Under the pieces are notes generated by a model. That model did no database searches and was not told the origin of the DNA. It worked only from the letters and a program-made list of their open reading frames with translations. The position numbers were made by a program, and so were the translations under genes. This document shows positions 37,493 to 46,581 of a stretch of DNA of 64,000 nucleotides, in pieces. The DNA comes from Parietichytrium sp. I65-24A (lineage: Eukaryota; Sar; Bigyra; Thraustochytrida; Thraustochytriidae). How positions within the stretch are numbered: the first letter of the stretch is position 1; every line of letters starts with the position of its first letter. The DNA is taken from assembly GCA_012862575.1 (NCBI GenBank), contig BLSF01000013.1:434001-498000 (forward strand). Direction: 5' to 3'.

Positions 37493-38488
37493 CGCACTAG
37501 CCCCGCCTCGCCCGCTCCTTCCTCTCGCCTGCGTCCTCTTCTCGTAAATGCTGGCTCCGTTTTCTCACTGCAACCAAAATGCTCTGCTCTGCTGCGTCAG
37601 CTTTGATGGGTGTGATTGGTGTGATGCAAAGTAACAAATGTGAAAAATGTAAAATGTAAAATGTGTGAAACCATGGCAGACTGGAGTGTGAGGGTGCCAC
37701 GGTAAAGAGATGTAAAGTATGTAAAGAGAAAGAGGAAGAGAGAGGGATGGCACAAAATTGCCAAAACGCTTAGCGAACCTTCTTGCAAAGTAGGCAAACG
37801 TAGGGCACCCACCCGCCAACCGCCGCTCAATGAGAACTCTACAAACTACGACTGCGTAGTGAACAAAGTACATCAAAGTACACGTAAACTTGCAGTGCCC
37901 TTTGTCCCATGAACAATCATGGACACATGGCCTCGCCATCTGTTCATGTGCTCAGCTGTTGAGATGGGACTTGTATGGACTTGTACCGTCTGTACCAGTA
38001 CCAAGCTCCCCGGCAAGCAAGCATAAGCAAGCGAGCTATCGCGAGCTAGAGCAAGCAGCAACAGAGACGAGAGATGGGAGGTGGATGGTTGATTTGTAAC
38101 ATTGCCGCTCCTGGCGAGTGAGTGGTGTGCAAAGTGTGCGCCGCTCACGGGGGATGAGTACTGAGTTCCGGTACTAGAGCTAATAACTTGAACACAGTGA
38201 ATGACGCTGGAGCACAGGGGTGTAGCAACAGATCGAGGTGGCAATGAATGGACAGCGTTCGTGAAGGCAGGTGCATGGACTGATTGCTGCTGCATGTGAC
38301 GACGGAGGTCAATCTGTTCTGGTTGTTGGAATGAACAGTGTGGAAATAGATTCGAAAAGGGGCGATGAACATCGATGAAGTGAACTTTTGTTGACTTCGA
38401 GAGTTACAATTTTACAAGTTTCTTGTTTCTGTGTGTTGATTATCGACAGTTAAAAATATAGGAGTTGGGCTCGTCTCGGCTCAACTGC
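37493..38488. other. Intergenic region, no gene recognised
   Basis: About 1 kb between two minus-strand genes. Immediately upstream of the phospholipase gene it is pyrimidine-rich on the + strand (37500-37550). AAAATGT repeats occur at about 37640-37665. No recognisable coding sequence. Confidence 0.6.
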
Positions 38489-40297
38489 TTACACCTGAAA
38501 GCGCGTCCCCGCCTGCTGGAGGGCCGCCACGTAGTCCTCTTCCGTCTCCAACTCGGCAGCAAGCCCTTCTAGGCTCGCCGGAGTGAATTTGACACGAGGA
38601 TCTTTCATGAGCTCCTGGACGGCGGCCTTGGTAGTTTCCGTGCAAGAACCGTAATAGAGCTTGATGAGAGAACACACGGCCTCGGGCTTTGCGTACGTCA
38701 TGTTGATCTTGCGATCAATACGGCCAGGGCGGATCAGTGCGGGATCAAGAACCTCGGGGTGATTTGTTGTGAAGATGACGATGCGGTCCTCAGCCTCCAG
38801 AGGCCCGTCTAGCGCATTCAAAAGACCAGCAAGAGTGAGCTTGTCGCTCTTGGCGAGATAGCTGCTTTTTGTGATGGGCCCAGCAATTGCGTCGTCGCCT
38901 GTGGAAGTGGAAGAGGAAGCTGTGGCGGAGCCGAAGAGTGCCTCTAGCAAACCCTTGACCTTGGCCTCGCTCGAACCATCATCCTCGTCATCATCGGCGC
39001 CCCCAACCAACTGCTCAAAGTCGACAATCGACTCGGAGTCTTCGCTGGCAATCGTAGCCCGTTCCAAGGCTGGGTCGTCAGACGCATCACTCTCCAGGGC
39101 ATCGGTGTTCGAGGTGCGCGAATGTTTCGCCTTGCCTCCACGTCTCTTGACGATGCTGGAGCAGCAATCGATGTCCTCAAACACGAAGATACAATCCGAC
39201 TGTTTAAGCGAAACCGGCATATCCTCAGAACTCACTTCAAACGAGGTTTGGAACATGAGGTCGATGAGTGTCTGGTTCGTCTTGATACGGTTGAGCTGGA
39301 CTTGTACTATATGGCGTCCAGTATAAGCAGCCAACGCCTTAATAATCGAGGTCTTGCCGGTTCCTGGCTCTCCATACAACAAGAGACCAAGCTTGCGAGG
39401 GTACCCTGGAATAGCGTAGCGACCAGTTCCCTCCTGAAACGAGTCTACCAGACTGAGGAGGCCGCTCTTTTCTGGGAAAAAGAGTGTGTCGAAAGTCTTG
39501 CGCTGGTTGAGCTTGTACCGGCGAGCAGGGAGCACGCCCGAGTCGGAATCGCCGTTTCCATCGTCCTTGGACTTTTCCAAGTCATTCGAGATGACGTACA
39601 TGTACTTGGTAGAAGAGTCTGTCGTCAGCTCGATTTGCTCTTTGTACCAGTCAAAGATCTTGGTCAAGTATGACTCGATGTACTTGTCCCCGTCTTCCCT
39701 TGAGGTCGAGAAAGTGTAGTATGTGGTGGTCCTGGAGCGGACCTGCTGGTTGTTCTGCTCGTTTTCGAGCTTGAGTGTCCACTGGAACCACAGGTCCTTC
39801 TCGAGTTGTGCCCAGTCGCCCTGGAAGGGCATGTCGCAGAGGCTGTACTTGTTGAGCTGCTCTGCGGTTGTTCCATACTCTGCGCGCCACACGTCCCTGT
39901 TCCACGAATACTGCTCCTTGACCGCCATCAGAGATGTGTCGGCGCGAAGGTACTTGAAGCGAGATTTTTCCTTTCCAAGATAGAGCGAGATAGCCTTCTG
40001 CAAGATATTATTCCTCTCGTCGCGCGATTCGTTGCTGCTGTTGCCTCCACTCTGGAATGCGATTGTCCGCTGGAACTTCTTCTCGTTTTTCCCGAGAAAC
40101 TCGATCAACCGCTCCCACAGTGGCGTGGCGTGGTCCTGCCACGATCTGAACAAGAATTGCAAGAGCGCTGGGACCATCATGGCCAACACCATGTCGAAAA
40201 TGACATTCCCCGTCCGCATCGAGTTCAGGATCCCAAATTGTAGCCCGGGCGCGTTGTAAAGCCCCTGCATCCCGTTGTTTTCATCGTCGTGGTCCAT
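38489..40297 (-). CDS. BCS1-like AAA ATPase
   Basis: 602 residues. One N-terminal membrane segment (about 31-53) precedes a BCS1-type N-terminal region (about 60-280), then an AAA domain. Visible motifs: Walker A GEPGTGKT (about 307-315), Walker B IFVFEDIDCC (about 372-380), sensor-1 'IVIFTTNHPEVLDPALIRPGRID' with the arginine-finger region (about 505-530), and the substrate-loop 'LTLAGLLNALDG' before it. BCS1 translocates folded Rieske protein across the mitochondrial inner membrane; plant and protist BCS1-like paralogs sit in other membranes. An acidic, Ser-rich insert of about 100 residues separates Walker B from the 'LTLAGLLNALDG' motif. Because of this insert and the lack of an obvious presequence, I call it BCS1-like rather than BCS1 itself. 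The start is the ATG at 40297. Confidence 0.88.
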   Translation of the reverse strand: MDHDDENNGMQGLYNAPGLQFGILNSMRTGNVIFDMVLAMMVPALLQFLFRSWQDHATPLWERLIEFLGKNEKKFQRTIAFQSGGNSSNESRDERNNILQKAISLYLGKEKSRFKYLRADTSLMAVKEQYSWNRDVWRAEYGTTAEQLNKYSLCDMPFQGDWAQLEKDLWFQWTLKLENEQNNQQVRSRTTTYYTFSTSREDGDKYIESYLTKIFDWYKEQIELTTDSSTKYMYVISNDLEKSKDDGNGDSDSGVLPARRYKLNQRKTFDTLFFPEKSGLLSLVDSFQEGTGRYAIPGYPRKLGLLLYGEPGTGKTSIIKALAAYTGRHIVQVQLNRIKTNQTLIDLMFQTSFEVSSEDMPVSLKQSDCIFVFEDIDCCSSIVKRRGGKAKHSRTSNTDALESDASDDPALERATIASEDSESIVDFEQLVGGADDDEDDGSSEAKVKGLLEALFGSATASSSTSTGDDAIAGPITKSSYLAKSDKLTLAGLLNALDGPLEAEDRIVIFTTNHPEVLDPALIRPGRIDRKINMTYAKPEAVCSLIKLYYGSCTETTKAAVQELMKDPRVKFTPASLEGLAAELETEEDYVAALQQAGTRFQV

Positions 40298-40496
40298 TTT
40301 GTCCTTTAACCTTTAACCTCCGCTCCACCTTTTTTTTCTCTCTGTGCTTCGCTTCCTTCTTGCTCTTCGCTCTTCAGGGTCGAGCTTTCGTTTGGCGTTT
40401 GGTGTTTGGTGTTTGGCGTTTGAGTTTGAGGTCTGGATGTTCCACAATTTCAACTCCAACTTGCCCAAGTTCTTCGCATCATTATCATCACCACCA

Positions 40497-40526
40497 CATG
40501 ATCATGATCATGATCACGATCACGAA
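40497..40526. repeat. ATGATC tandem/palindromic repeat
   Basis: Overlapping ATGATCATG units passing into ATCACG units, about 200 bp upstream of the BCS1-like gene. Confidence 0.85.
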
Positions 40527-40584
40527 GTTACTGTTAGTAAAAACTACTTCCCAAAACGTTGTCGCGATGTGGGAGCCACACTTT

Positions 40585-40800
40585 CCCGGAGCCTACTGGC
40601 GTATAGCGCCAACTATTAGCAGTCCGCAGAACCGTGTTCCACTAACAATTTTAACTAACAGTAACTCTAACTTCTCTGGAAACCAGTAGGCCCCTTGTAA
40701 GCATGGTGTTAGTGTCCCTAAGAGTGTCCTTTCGTACTTAGCCTGAGCCTGACTGGACCGTTCTCAGAACGCGCGGGAACCTGCTGCGTTTCGCACAACG
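40585..40800 (-). pseudogene. Organellar-type LSU rRNA fragment with sarcin-ricin loop sequence (probable nuclear mitochondrial insert)
   Basis: On the minus strand, 40726-40740 reads TAAGTACGAAAGGAC, the nearly invariant sarcin-ricin loop sequence in its mitochondrial form (GTACGAAAGGAC). Just 5' to it on that strand, 40755-40771 reads CGTTCTGAGAACGGTCC, resembling the conserved GTCGTGAGACAGTTCGGTCC. The order and spacing fit an LSU rRNA. A 9-bp inverted repeat, GCCTACTGG (40591-40599) with CCAGTAGGC (about 40683-40691), could be an rRNA helix. Boundaries are approximate, and the call rests on remembered consensus. Confidence 0.45.
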
Positions 40801-41558
40801 AACTTTTGCTTGTCCGAAAGATTTCCAATTCCACGGACTGACTGTGATATCAGCTTCAAGTTATTCACAGTCAATGATTATAGCCGCATAGCCGTAGCTT
40901 GGGTCATGGTACAGAGTGCGAGCTGTCAGTATGCATGCATACATTGACTGGTGCACTTTGGGACATGTTGCACTCTTTATGGTAGCGAGCTTAGGGATGG
41001 CACACTAGCCACGTTTCGGCTCTCTCGTCGTGTAGTCTACCGCCTGAGTTGACCAGTACAAATGTGAAAAAATGATCCGAATTTCGAAACTTCCACTTTT
41101 TGGGGATCAACTCTGTACGTAAGACTTGTTGGAGTGTTCACAGACCATGCCCGATATCTTTGTGTTGCCACGTGCTTGAGAGGCTTAGGCACGGCAAGAG
41201 CCGGTCTTTAGGTGAGTTGCTTCTGTGTGTGTGTAAATTTGCGAAACGCTCTTGGAAGAGGCCGAGCAGAGCAACGTTCCAGCATCGGCTCACCAGCAAT
41301 CTTCAAGCAGTCTGTGATGGGTTTGTGTGCCTTCCAGTGGCCATTATTAGAACAAATCGTGGCCGCCATCATCGAATGCTAGAGGAGAATCGAGAGCTTG
41401 CTGCAGCCCGAATGGATTTAGAACCCATGAGACCTCATGCGTCCGTGTTCTATCCAGCGAGATATATATTTAAAGCTGCGGGAAACTAGAGTCAGGGTCT
41501 CCGCTGCAATCCCTGCTGGCAACATTTTGGTTCTACGATTCCACCGCTCTTTACTTTG

Positions 41559-42269
41559 CTATTCGTTGACTGTGTGTTGTTCGAGCAATTGCTGCACCAG
41601 ATTGAGGTCCGCAGACTGACTCAGCAAGTTAAATGCCTCCAGGCCAATCACAGCATCCCACGCGGCGTACTCGACTTGGCCAGGAGACAATACTTTCTTT
41701 GCCCAATTGCTCATAGTTGTTGCGGATCCTTTAGCAAGCGAGATGCCGAAAAGGTCCTGAGAAATCCGCTTCAAACCGTACCTGTCCAGGTTGCTATGGT
41801 CGATCTCAGGGAGCAGATGGCGAATATCGAAGAACCCTTTGCCGCTCAAACTGTAATCGCGAGACAGCTTGGTGCGATCATTATGAATTCCGACCCCGAC
41901 CTTCAAGCAGTCTGGATCCAAAATAAGGCGGGAAAGAGTTTCTGGAAAAGCTCGGTCTTTCTCGAGAATATTTCTCAGCTGGATTACCGCGACAGACTCC
42001 TTGCAAGCGACTTGAACAACGCATATCTTCGACTCTGACTGGGGATTTCGGATGGGTTTCCACTCTGTGTCGAACCCTACGACCTTGTCGGTCTCCAAAA
42101 CCTTGTTCAAGTACTTGTTGCAGGCGTCCAAGTCCTGCAACAAGACGATCGGCCAAGATCTTCCGCGCACATCACACTTGCGTGGTCTTGGTTGTGGTGG
42201 TCGTATCGCTTTCGTTGCCAAAGCACGCCGAAAAACCGATACTGCAGAATTTCGCGCCAATCCCAACAT
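41559..42269 (-). CDS. Mitochondrial-type 3'-5' exonuclease (DEDDy, WRN/EXD-like)
   Basis: 236 residues. The N-terminus 'LGLARNSAVSVFRRALATKA' is Arg/Ala/Ser-rich without acidic residues, typical of a mitochondrial presequence. The DEDDy exonuclease fold follows with all catalytic residues: D67 and E69 (FDTEW), D131 (HNDRTKL), and Y201/D205 (YAAWDA). It lacks any C-terminal zinc or helicase part. The closest relative in the window is the adjacent EXD2-like gene: both share 'EKDxAFPExLxR', 'CLKVGV' and 'DIRH/DVRH' segments. Likely role: 3'-5' degradation or proofreading of DNA or RNA in mitochondria. ATG 42269 is chosen because it begins the presequence; the frame extends upstream without an ATG. 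Confidence 0.85.
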   Translation of the reverse strand: MLGLARNSAVSVFRRALATKAIRPPQPRPRKCDVRGRSWPIVLLQDLDACNKYLNKVLETDKVVGFDTEWKPIRNPQSESKICVVQVACKESVAVIQLRNILEKDRAFPETLSRLILDPDCLKVGVGIHNDRTKLSRDYSLSGKGFFDIRHLLPEIDHSNLDRYGLKRISQDLFGISLAKGSATTMSNWAKKVLSPGQVEYAAWDAVIGLEAFNLLSQSADLNLVQQLLEQHTVNE

Positions 42270-42445
42270 AGCCGCTCTGCCGCACAATCTTTCCCACAAT
42301 GGCTTGTCAAGGGGCGATCTCAAACTCGCGTGCTTCCCTTCGCGCAACGTGTGGTTGCCTGAAAGCTCACGAGCTTGACGCTAAGTTGGCCCTATCCAGT
42401 TCACTAGCCACTGTACTTCTCCTTAGTAGTGCGTGCACACAGTCA

Positions 42446-44086
42446 CTACTGTGATGCCTCTGAACTCGCCAGTCTTTCTGCCACTGCGGCTCTCTCGGAA
42501 GGTTTGAGATTGGCTTTCACCCGGTGATGCACGCTCCAATTCTCAGGCATGAACTCCGGTTTGAGATTTTCCACAAATGCGCTTCGGTAATTCACAACAA
42601 AAGACTTGATATTCTCGTGAATGTCGCCCTCTGCCTTACCCGAGTTCTCGGCTTGAAGGATTTTGCAAATGGTCAATTCCTCCGGGGAGCGAACATTGGC
42701 ATTTCGAACAGGCTTGAGAGACTCGATAAATTCCTTAAGCGCTTCCTCATTTTCCAAGTCGAGTTCAGGGTGCCTCTCGAGAACCCTGTTCATCAGCTTC
42801 TTCATTCTGTCCTCTGGCATGTCATCCCTGTGACCCATCAGGGCGTGCAAGTCTCTTACGACCTGACGGTTTTGCGGATCCAAATGCAAGGTACACAACT
42901 TTTTGGCCGCAGCAAGCTCCTCAGCTCCGAGGTGCTCAGCCATTATTTGCTCCTTGTACCCAGACATTGCATCTGTGGCGCGAATGTGACACTCGGGACA
43001 CAAAGGTACTACGTCGTGCGAAGAATGTGACTTGAACTCAAGAGGGAAATGGCGGCGGAAAACATGAGGCACAATTGCAAACCTGCGCAGGAATTGGCCT
43101 GCTCCGCAATTAACACAGATATTCTCCTTCTGTGATGTGTAATACTCGTCTCCTTCGCGCGGCTGGCCTGACGCTGTAAAGTTGAGCCTAATGGCGTCAT
43201 TCGATGCTTCTAACTGTGGTGTTACGCTCTCGGCGAGATCCCTCGAGAGGTACCAGGCCATCTTCTTTTCTGAAATCATGCTGAGCAGCTGGCCGTCCAC
43301 GCCTTGCAGCTCAACATTTGCGTACAGTATGGACTTTGTTGACGACATTTGGAGCCTCTTAATAGCCCTTGCCCGATTTTGTTCCGCGAGTTCTTGAGCT
43401 CTTGCTTTACCCTTCTTCCGTCGCACTTCCCGGACCGCGCCTTTTACAGATCTCCTCGCGGCCCTTTCTGCAAAGTCGTGCTTGACATACCGGTCCAAGA
43501 GTTGCTGAAATCCGCTTGAATCTGAGGAACGCTGTATCTGTTTAAAGGCACCAAGTCCGACAACTGCGTCGTACGCAGCGTATTCGATCTGTTCATCCAG
43601 CAACTCTTCGGAATCCCAATCGCTAACGCTGATTTCCCTGCTCTTTTCGAAATCCGGCCAAATAGTTGCGCGAGCGACATCTACTAGCGAGAGCTGCTCC
43701 TGTTCTGCTCGCGTGGCTTTCGGCTTCATGACGTGTCGCACATCCAGCACGCCACGACAGTGAACACCGTAGTCGACGAGCAGCTTTTCAGCATCTTGCA
43801 TCACCGCAACCCCCACCTTTAAACACGACGAATCGCCTAAGACTCTTTCGAGCGCCTCCGGGAACGCCCCGTCCTTCTCCACAATGCGTTTTATCTGCAC
43901 CACACACACCACATCCTTCGCCGCCAGTTGCACCACCGCAGTTCGCCCATCGCCTTTCCCGTCTTTTCGCATTCGCCATTCAGAGTCAAATCCAAGAGCC
44001 TCCGAACCAGCCAGAGCAGCAAGAGCCGCCTCACATTCTCTAGCGCAGCGCACTACTTCCACGCGTGCGCCAGAACGGAGCAACAT
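42446..44086 (-). CDS. EXD2-like 3'-5' exonuclease with C-terminal zinc/HNH-like module
   Basis: 546 residues. Exonuclease domain at about 15-200 with DEDDy residues D34/E36 (FDSEW), D98 (MQDAEKL) and Y169/D173 (EYAAYDA). A basic helical linker follows (about 210-260). Residues about 290-375 carry the EXD2 signature: 'CVNCGAG', then 'IVPHVFRRHFP', 'SHSSHDVVPLCPECH', giving a paired CxxC/CxxCH zinc site. The remaining 170 residues match the helical EXD2 tail ('HHRVKANLKPSERA...'). Animal EXD2 acts in DNA end resection and in mitochondrial RNA turnover. No clear presequence or membrane anchor is seen. ATG 44086 is used; upstream codons in frame have no ATG. It lies 176 bp upstream of its paralog, same strand. 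Confidence 0.88.
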   Translation of the reverse strand: MLLRSGARVEVVRCARECEAALAALAGSEALGFDSEWRMRKDGKGDGRTAVVQLAAKDVVCVVQIKRIVEKDGAFPEALERVLGDSSCLKVGVAVMQDAEKLLVDYGVHCRGVLDVRHVMKPKATRAEQEQLSLVDVARATIWPDFEKSREISVSDWDSEELLDEQIEYAAYDAVVGLGAFKQIQRSSDSSGFQQLLDRYVKHDFAERAARRSVKGAVREVRRKKGKARAQELAEQNRARAIKRLQMSSTKSILYANVELQGVDGQLLSMISEKKMAWYLSRDLAESVTPQLEASNDAIRLNFTASGQPREGDEYYTSQKENICVNCGAGQFLRRFAIVPHVFRRHFPLEFKSHSSHDVVPLCPECHIRATDAMSGYKEQIMAEHLGAEELAAAKKLCTLHLDPQNRQVVRDLHALMGHRDDMPEDRMKKLMNRVLERHPELDLENEEALKEFIESLKPVRNANVRSPEELTICKILQAENSGKAEGDIHENIKSFVVNYRSAFVENLKPEFMPENWSVHHRVKANLKPSERAAVAERLASSEASQ

Positions 44087-44110
44087 CCTCGTGGCGTGCA
44101 CCTTTCCCCT

Positions 44111-44143
44111 CCACTCCTCCACTCCTCCACTCCTCCACTCCTC
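44111..44143. repeat. 8-bp tandem repeat (CCACTCCT)
   Basis: About four units, 25-57 bp upstream of the EXD2-like ATG; purine-rich (AGGAGTGG) on its coding strand. Confidence 0.9.
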
Positions 44144-44695
44144 CTTCCCAGCTCGCCCTGCTGATGATCTTCCCTATTTCCTATTTGCTTTCTTCCAGCT
44201 TGGCGCTCAACCGCTCATCTCTACTTGCTCCCATAGAGGCTTCCCGTTCCACTACACGAGCAACTTCTCCAACTTGTCCACATTCCAATTATTCCAATAT
44301 TTCTCCACGACCTCCAGTTGCCTTCTAGTCGAGTGGTTCCGCAGACTCTTGCTGTCCTCCGGCGGGTTCCAACTGGGTTCTATCAATTAATGTTTTACAT
44401 GGCCGCTCAACACTGCAACACAGTCTTACTTGTGTGGTAATTAGAGTCAGAGAACGAACGCTCCGGTTTTTGATGGATGAAATATTAGCGAACAGAAGTG
44501 AACAATAGCAAGCGAACGAACAAAGGAACAGAACAGAATTTAGCCCAGGAGCGAACGACTTACACAACTCGGGAGGTTCCTCGCACGGCTCCTCACGGCC
44601 GCTCTCAATGATAAAGAGAGCAAGCAGCGCCTGGGCAGTTCCGCGACCGCAGGCCCAGAAGCAAACGGAGAACCGGCGCGTAGGAACCGAAACCA

Positions 44696-44742
44696 AAACC
44701 GGGGCCGGAGCCGGAACCGGAACCGGAACTGGAACCGGAGAG
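44696..44742. repeat. 6-bp tandem repeat (GGAACC and variants)
   Basis: About seven hexamer units with G/A interchanges, 230 bp upstream of the GPCR start. Confidence 0.9.
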
Positions 44743-44972
44743 AAATCCGTGGGGACCGGGTCCTGTATTTGCGACCGTGTGCCTCGCCAACAGAGTCCTG
44801 AGTACATGTGGGCTAGCTGAGGGGTACTCACAGTACCCGTACGAGTACTGTGGTGGGACGGGTGAGGTCTCTTCGAGGAGCAATACACCGCGCAGGGCCG
44901 CGCAGGTGGAAGAAAGAGGTGGCAGTCCCGGATTGTGGTGTCTGCGATAGCTGGAGAGTGTCATCAAGCAAC

Positions 44973-46581
44973 ATGGATCAGCTGACTACCTTCTCCGAGG
45001 CGGAGCAAATGGCGATCGCGTAAGTTATTGTGGAGTTTTTGTGGGGTGGGATAGGAAAAAGGCAAGCGAGGCGCCAACTGTCCGGCCGAGGCGATGTGAA
45101 GAGTCGCCTTTGTACACCTTTGCGAATGGATGGAGAGCTGCGTGGTCGGCACGGTCGGAGGCGTTGAGAAAGCAACTAACTCGAGATTGGCATTGCCCGG
45201 CTTACAGAGTTACGCCAAAGGTGACGGCAGTTCTTTCGATGATTGGATCTGGAATGATCATTATGCTAGTGCTGAAAGAAAAGAGACGGAGGGAAAAGGT
45301 GTACCACAGATTGCTCCTTGCCATGAGCGTCATGGACATACTCACATCATTCTGGTTTTTCATGTCATCTTGGCCTATCCCAGCTGGAACTGAGAATATC
45401 TATGGTGCAGTTGGTAAGTCGCACAAGAAGCTGAGATTATATGGCCTATCCAAATTCTGACTCCTTAACCCAACGCAGGCAACATCCCGTTTTGCACAGT
45501 TCAAGGGTTCTTCATTCAACTAGGGCTGTCCGTACCATTTTACAACGCCTGCCTCGCTGTAAATTATTTGCTCACGATTCGGTACGAATGGACGGACCAG
45601 AAGATGAGACGTCTGGAACCTTTCTTGCATCTCGTTGCGGTCGGGTTCCCCCTCATCACAAGCATCGTGAGTGCTGCTCTGCAGCTTCTCAACGGTGCTG
45701 GCCTCTGGTGCTGGATTGCGAGTGTGCCGACGTACTGCAAAGGCAAGGAGTGTGAACGCGGGGCCTTTGCTTATATCTACCAGTGGGCCTTCTTCTACAT
45801 TGAGCTGTGGGGGTTGATGATCTTCGTTGCTATTGCAATGGTCCTCGTGTACAAGCACGTTTTACAGCAGGAGGTGTCTGTGGGGAAATTCCAAACCAAC
45901 AACAGGCATTCAAAGTCGAAACGAGTTGCTCGGCAGGGTTTGTTCTACATTTTGGCGTTTTACATGACCTGGGTCTTCGGCACAATAAATCGCCTTTACC
46001 AGACCATCGCTCAAACTGACTGCTTTCCTTTGGTTATCTTGCACTCATTTTTTGTACCAATGCAAGGCTTTTTGAATTTTGCCGTCTACGTGCGACCTCG
46101 CTTTCTCAGATATCAAGAAGATCATCCTGATGCGACCTACTGGAGCGTGTTTACAGGCATCATCAAGCGCTCGTGCAAGTGTGTAGCCTACGATAGCTCA
46201 GAAGACGATTATGCTTGTATGAACAATGCAAACAAAAATCCTGCAGAGAAACGACGCAAAAGCTACGGACTTGGAAGTGGCACGAAAAATTTTGGGTTCT
46301 CCAGCAAACGATTGTTTTCAGGCTCTGGGGGTTCGAGCTCCGCCACGAAGAAGCCTCGACCAGATATGGTTAATGGCGAGGAGGAGGACGACGAAAACCA
46401 CTCCAGGGAGCACACGTCCAACCCGGAGACAACCACCACAAACCAACAAGTCCACATCGAAATGTCCGAGCTTGAGACCACTCCGGCGAAGAGCAAAGAC
46501 GTTTCTGACTTGACTCTAGAACCGGACCCTAATGCTCAGAGTGAAACAGGCGATAAAGACAACACTTTGGGATTGACATGA
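44973..46581 (+). CDS. cAMP-receptor-like (Dictyostelium CAR/class E) GPCR, three exons
   Basis: 451 residues from exons 44973-45019, 45208-45413 and 45479-46581. Introns: 45020-45207 (188 nt, GTAAGT, CTAAC branch site, CAG) and 45414-45478 (65 nt, GTAAGT, CAG); phases join as GC+A (Ala) and G+GC (Gly). Seven membrane segments are visible: about 18-38, 48-70, 85-112, 125-148, 173-196, 220-241 and 252-275. Family features include a TM3 'CTVQGFFIQLG' Cys/Gln-Gly motif and the TM7 'VPMQGFLNFAVYVRPRF' motif, shared by CAR-like and secretin-like receptors. The extracellular N-terminus is short. The cytoplasmic tail (about 150 residues) is Ser/Thr- and acid-rich and suited to phosphorylation. No ligand can be predicted. 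Start: ATG 44973 in a 47-nt first exon. Confidence 0.85.

Larger units (their letters stand above)
40298..41558. other. Intergenic region with repeats and an rRNA-like segment
   Basis: Contains a CT-rich stretch (40321-40376), GTTTGGTGTTTG-like units (40388-40420), an ATGATC repeat (40497-40524) and a segment like organellar LSU rRNA on the minus strand (about 40585-40800). An open frame at 41100-41489 has no recognisable domain. Confidence 0.65.
44087..44972. other. Divergent intergenic region with repeats
   Basis: Between the EXD2-like (-) and CAR-like GPCR (+) starts. Contains a CCACTCCT repeat at 44111-44143 and GGAACC units at 44696-44742. Open frames here are repeat-driven. No gene is recognised. 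Confidence 0.65.

Noticed and set aside
41100-41489. 129-codon open frame on the + strand
   Set aside because: No recognisable domain and no ATG at its first codon; it lies in repeat-bearing intergenic DNA.
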